Shown piece by piece: positions 6,520 to 6,871 of a stretch of 6,871 bases of DNA. The notes under the pieces were generated by a model. It was not told the DNA's origin. It did no database searches and was given only the letters and a program-made list of their open reading frames with translations. Position 1 is the stretch's first letter. Each line of letters begins with the position of its first letter. The stretch spans positions 1-6,871 of the forward strand of contig JASHRR010000689.1 in NCBI GenBank assembly GCA_030037185.1, read 5' to 3'. The stretch is from Xanthobacteraceae bacterium (GTDB lineage: Bacteria > Pseudomonadota > Alphaproteobacteria > Rhizobiales > Xanthobacteraceae). The position numbers and the translations under genes were made by a program.

Positions 6520-6790
6520 AAGAACGCCGTTGAAATCCGCAAATGCATTCGCACCTCACCGCGTGCTGTGCAACATTATCAAGGCCACGGCAGCTTCCAA
6601 ACGCTGATGCGCCCTCAAGCTGCTTTACCTCGCGATTAAAAATGCCGGTCTGCGACGGTGGCGAGCAGTTGCATGGACGGCCGCGATGGGGCAGTGTGCC
6701 ATTCAGTTCGGCGCGCGTTTTCCTGGGTCAGCTAGCTGACCCAAAAACGCCCTTCACAGAACCTTCTTACACAAAGATCGGACATTCCGA
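6520..6790 (+). mobile_element. IS256-family insertion sequence, 3' remnant with probable right end
   Basis: The frame 6611-6739 encodes ALKLLYLAIKNAGLRRWRAV then AWTAAMGQCAIQFGARFPGS-AS, the typical C-terminus of IS256/Mutator-type DDE transposases (KLLYLA...W..A..QF.I.FG.RF). Just upstream a different frame reads HGSFQT (6586-6603), matching the G.FP/Q.. segment that precedes it in the family, so a frameshift lies between 6603 and 6611. Farther left, NAVE and RKCIRT (about 6523-6554) may be scrambled remains of the TNA.E...LRK.I.TR region; this part is uncertain. The catalytic DDE residues are absent. After the stop, CTTACACAAAGATCGGACAT (6766-6785) resembles IS256-type right termini, with the element probably ending near 6788. 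I see no left end, so this is a fragment, not a mobile element. Confidence 0.65.
6724..6743. repeat. perfect 20-bp palindrome across the IS256 transposase stop codon
   Basis: TGGGTCAGCTAGCTGACCCA is its own reverse complement with no spacer, and is followed by AAAAA. It covers the last codons and TGA (6737-6739) of the transposase remnant. As RNA it could form a GC-rich hairpin, but with the centre bases unable to form a tight loop the usable stem is about 8 bp. The A run after it would become a U run only for a leftward transcript (upstream side), so it is not a clear rho-independent terminator. It could be a terminator-like hairpin of the IS or a protein-binding site. Confidence 0.55.
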
Positions 6791-6871
6791 TGAAGCCAGA
6801 GACAACGACTGTGTCGACCAAGGCCGCCACATCCCGGCGCACGGTCTGGGAGGAGCCGAACGCCGTCCAGA
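6790..6871 (+). CDS. possible start of a gene running off the right edge
   Basis: An ATG at 6790, immediately beyond the probable end of the IS256 remnant, opens a frame to the window edge: MKPETTTVSTKAATSRRTVW then EEPNAVQ (27 codons). The polar, Thr/Ser-rich start is compatible with a protein N-terminus. No good ribosome binding site is visible, and the ATG lies in the right arm of a 15-nt hyphenated palindrome (6777-6791). I do not recognise the family. It may be a gene whose upstream region was replaced by the IS, or a chance frame. Confidence 0.35.
   Translation, partial: MKPETTTVSTKAATSRRTVWEEPNAVQ

Noticed and set aside
1..6871. CRISPR array, tRNA or rRNA genes, toxin-antitoxin pair, riboswitch
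   Set aside because: I saw no regularly spaced repeats, no tRNA-like cloverleaf or conserved rRNA segment, no paired small ORFs with toxin-antitoxin motifs and no recognisable riboswitch core.

Overview
The window looks like chromosomal or genomic-island DNA from a GC-rich alphaproteobacterium, most likely a Hyphomicrobiales (Rhizobiales) member of the Bradyrhizobium type. This rests on remembered family resemblance (EmrA/EmrB-like proteins, a short-chain sugar-nucleotide-type epimerase, an unnamed small protein) and not on a database search. There are no rRNA or tRNA genes, no CRISPR array and no phage module.

Left third (1-2574), minus strand: two apparently intact genes. A 305-residue NAD-dependent epimerase/dehydratase (1657-2574) lies upstream of a 503-residue NAD(P)+ aldehyde dehydrogenase (47-1558). 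A possible third gene starts at an ATGA overlap and runs off the left edge (1-50). The order suggests a small minus-strand catabolic transcription unit, substrate unknown.

Right two thirds (2725-6790): a graveyard of broken genes, mostly on the plus strand. In order: (1) the first ~55 codons of a glutathionyl-hydroquinone-reductase-like gene, with two frameshifts, ending just before its catalytic Cys motif; (2) the left part of an IS4-family transposase gene; (3) fused in frame to it, the coiled-coil and C-terminal part of an EmrA/HlyD membrane fusion protein, with two in-frame stops; (4) an EmrB-type DHA2 MFS exporter joined to emrA by an ATGA overlap, carrying one frameshift near its start and a second near its end that restores the original frame; (5) on the minus strand, a small conserved hypothetical gene with one frameshift; (6) the 3' end of an IS256-family transposase with its probable right terminus. 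A possible new reading frame starts at 6790 and runs off the right edge.

The simplest history is that an IS4-type element inserted in or near the reductase gene. A later deletion starting inside the element removed the rest of the reductase, the right half of the IS and the 5' part of emrA, leaving an in-frame transposase-EmrA chimera. With the adaptor lost, the efflux operon drifted. I see no previously undescribed system. The most unusual object is the chimeric open reading frame at 2913-3581 and the deletion scar it records.
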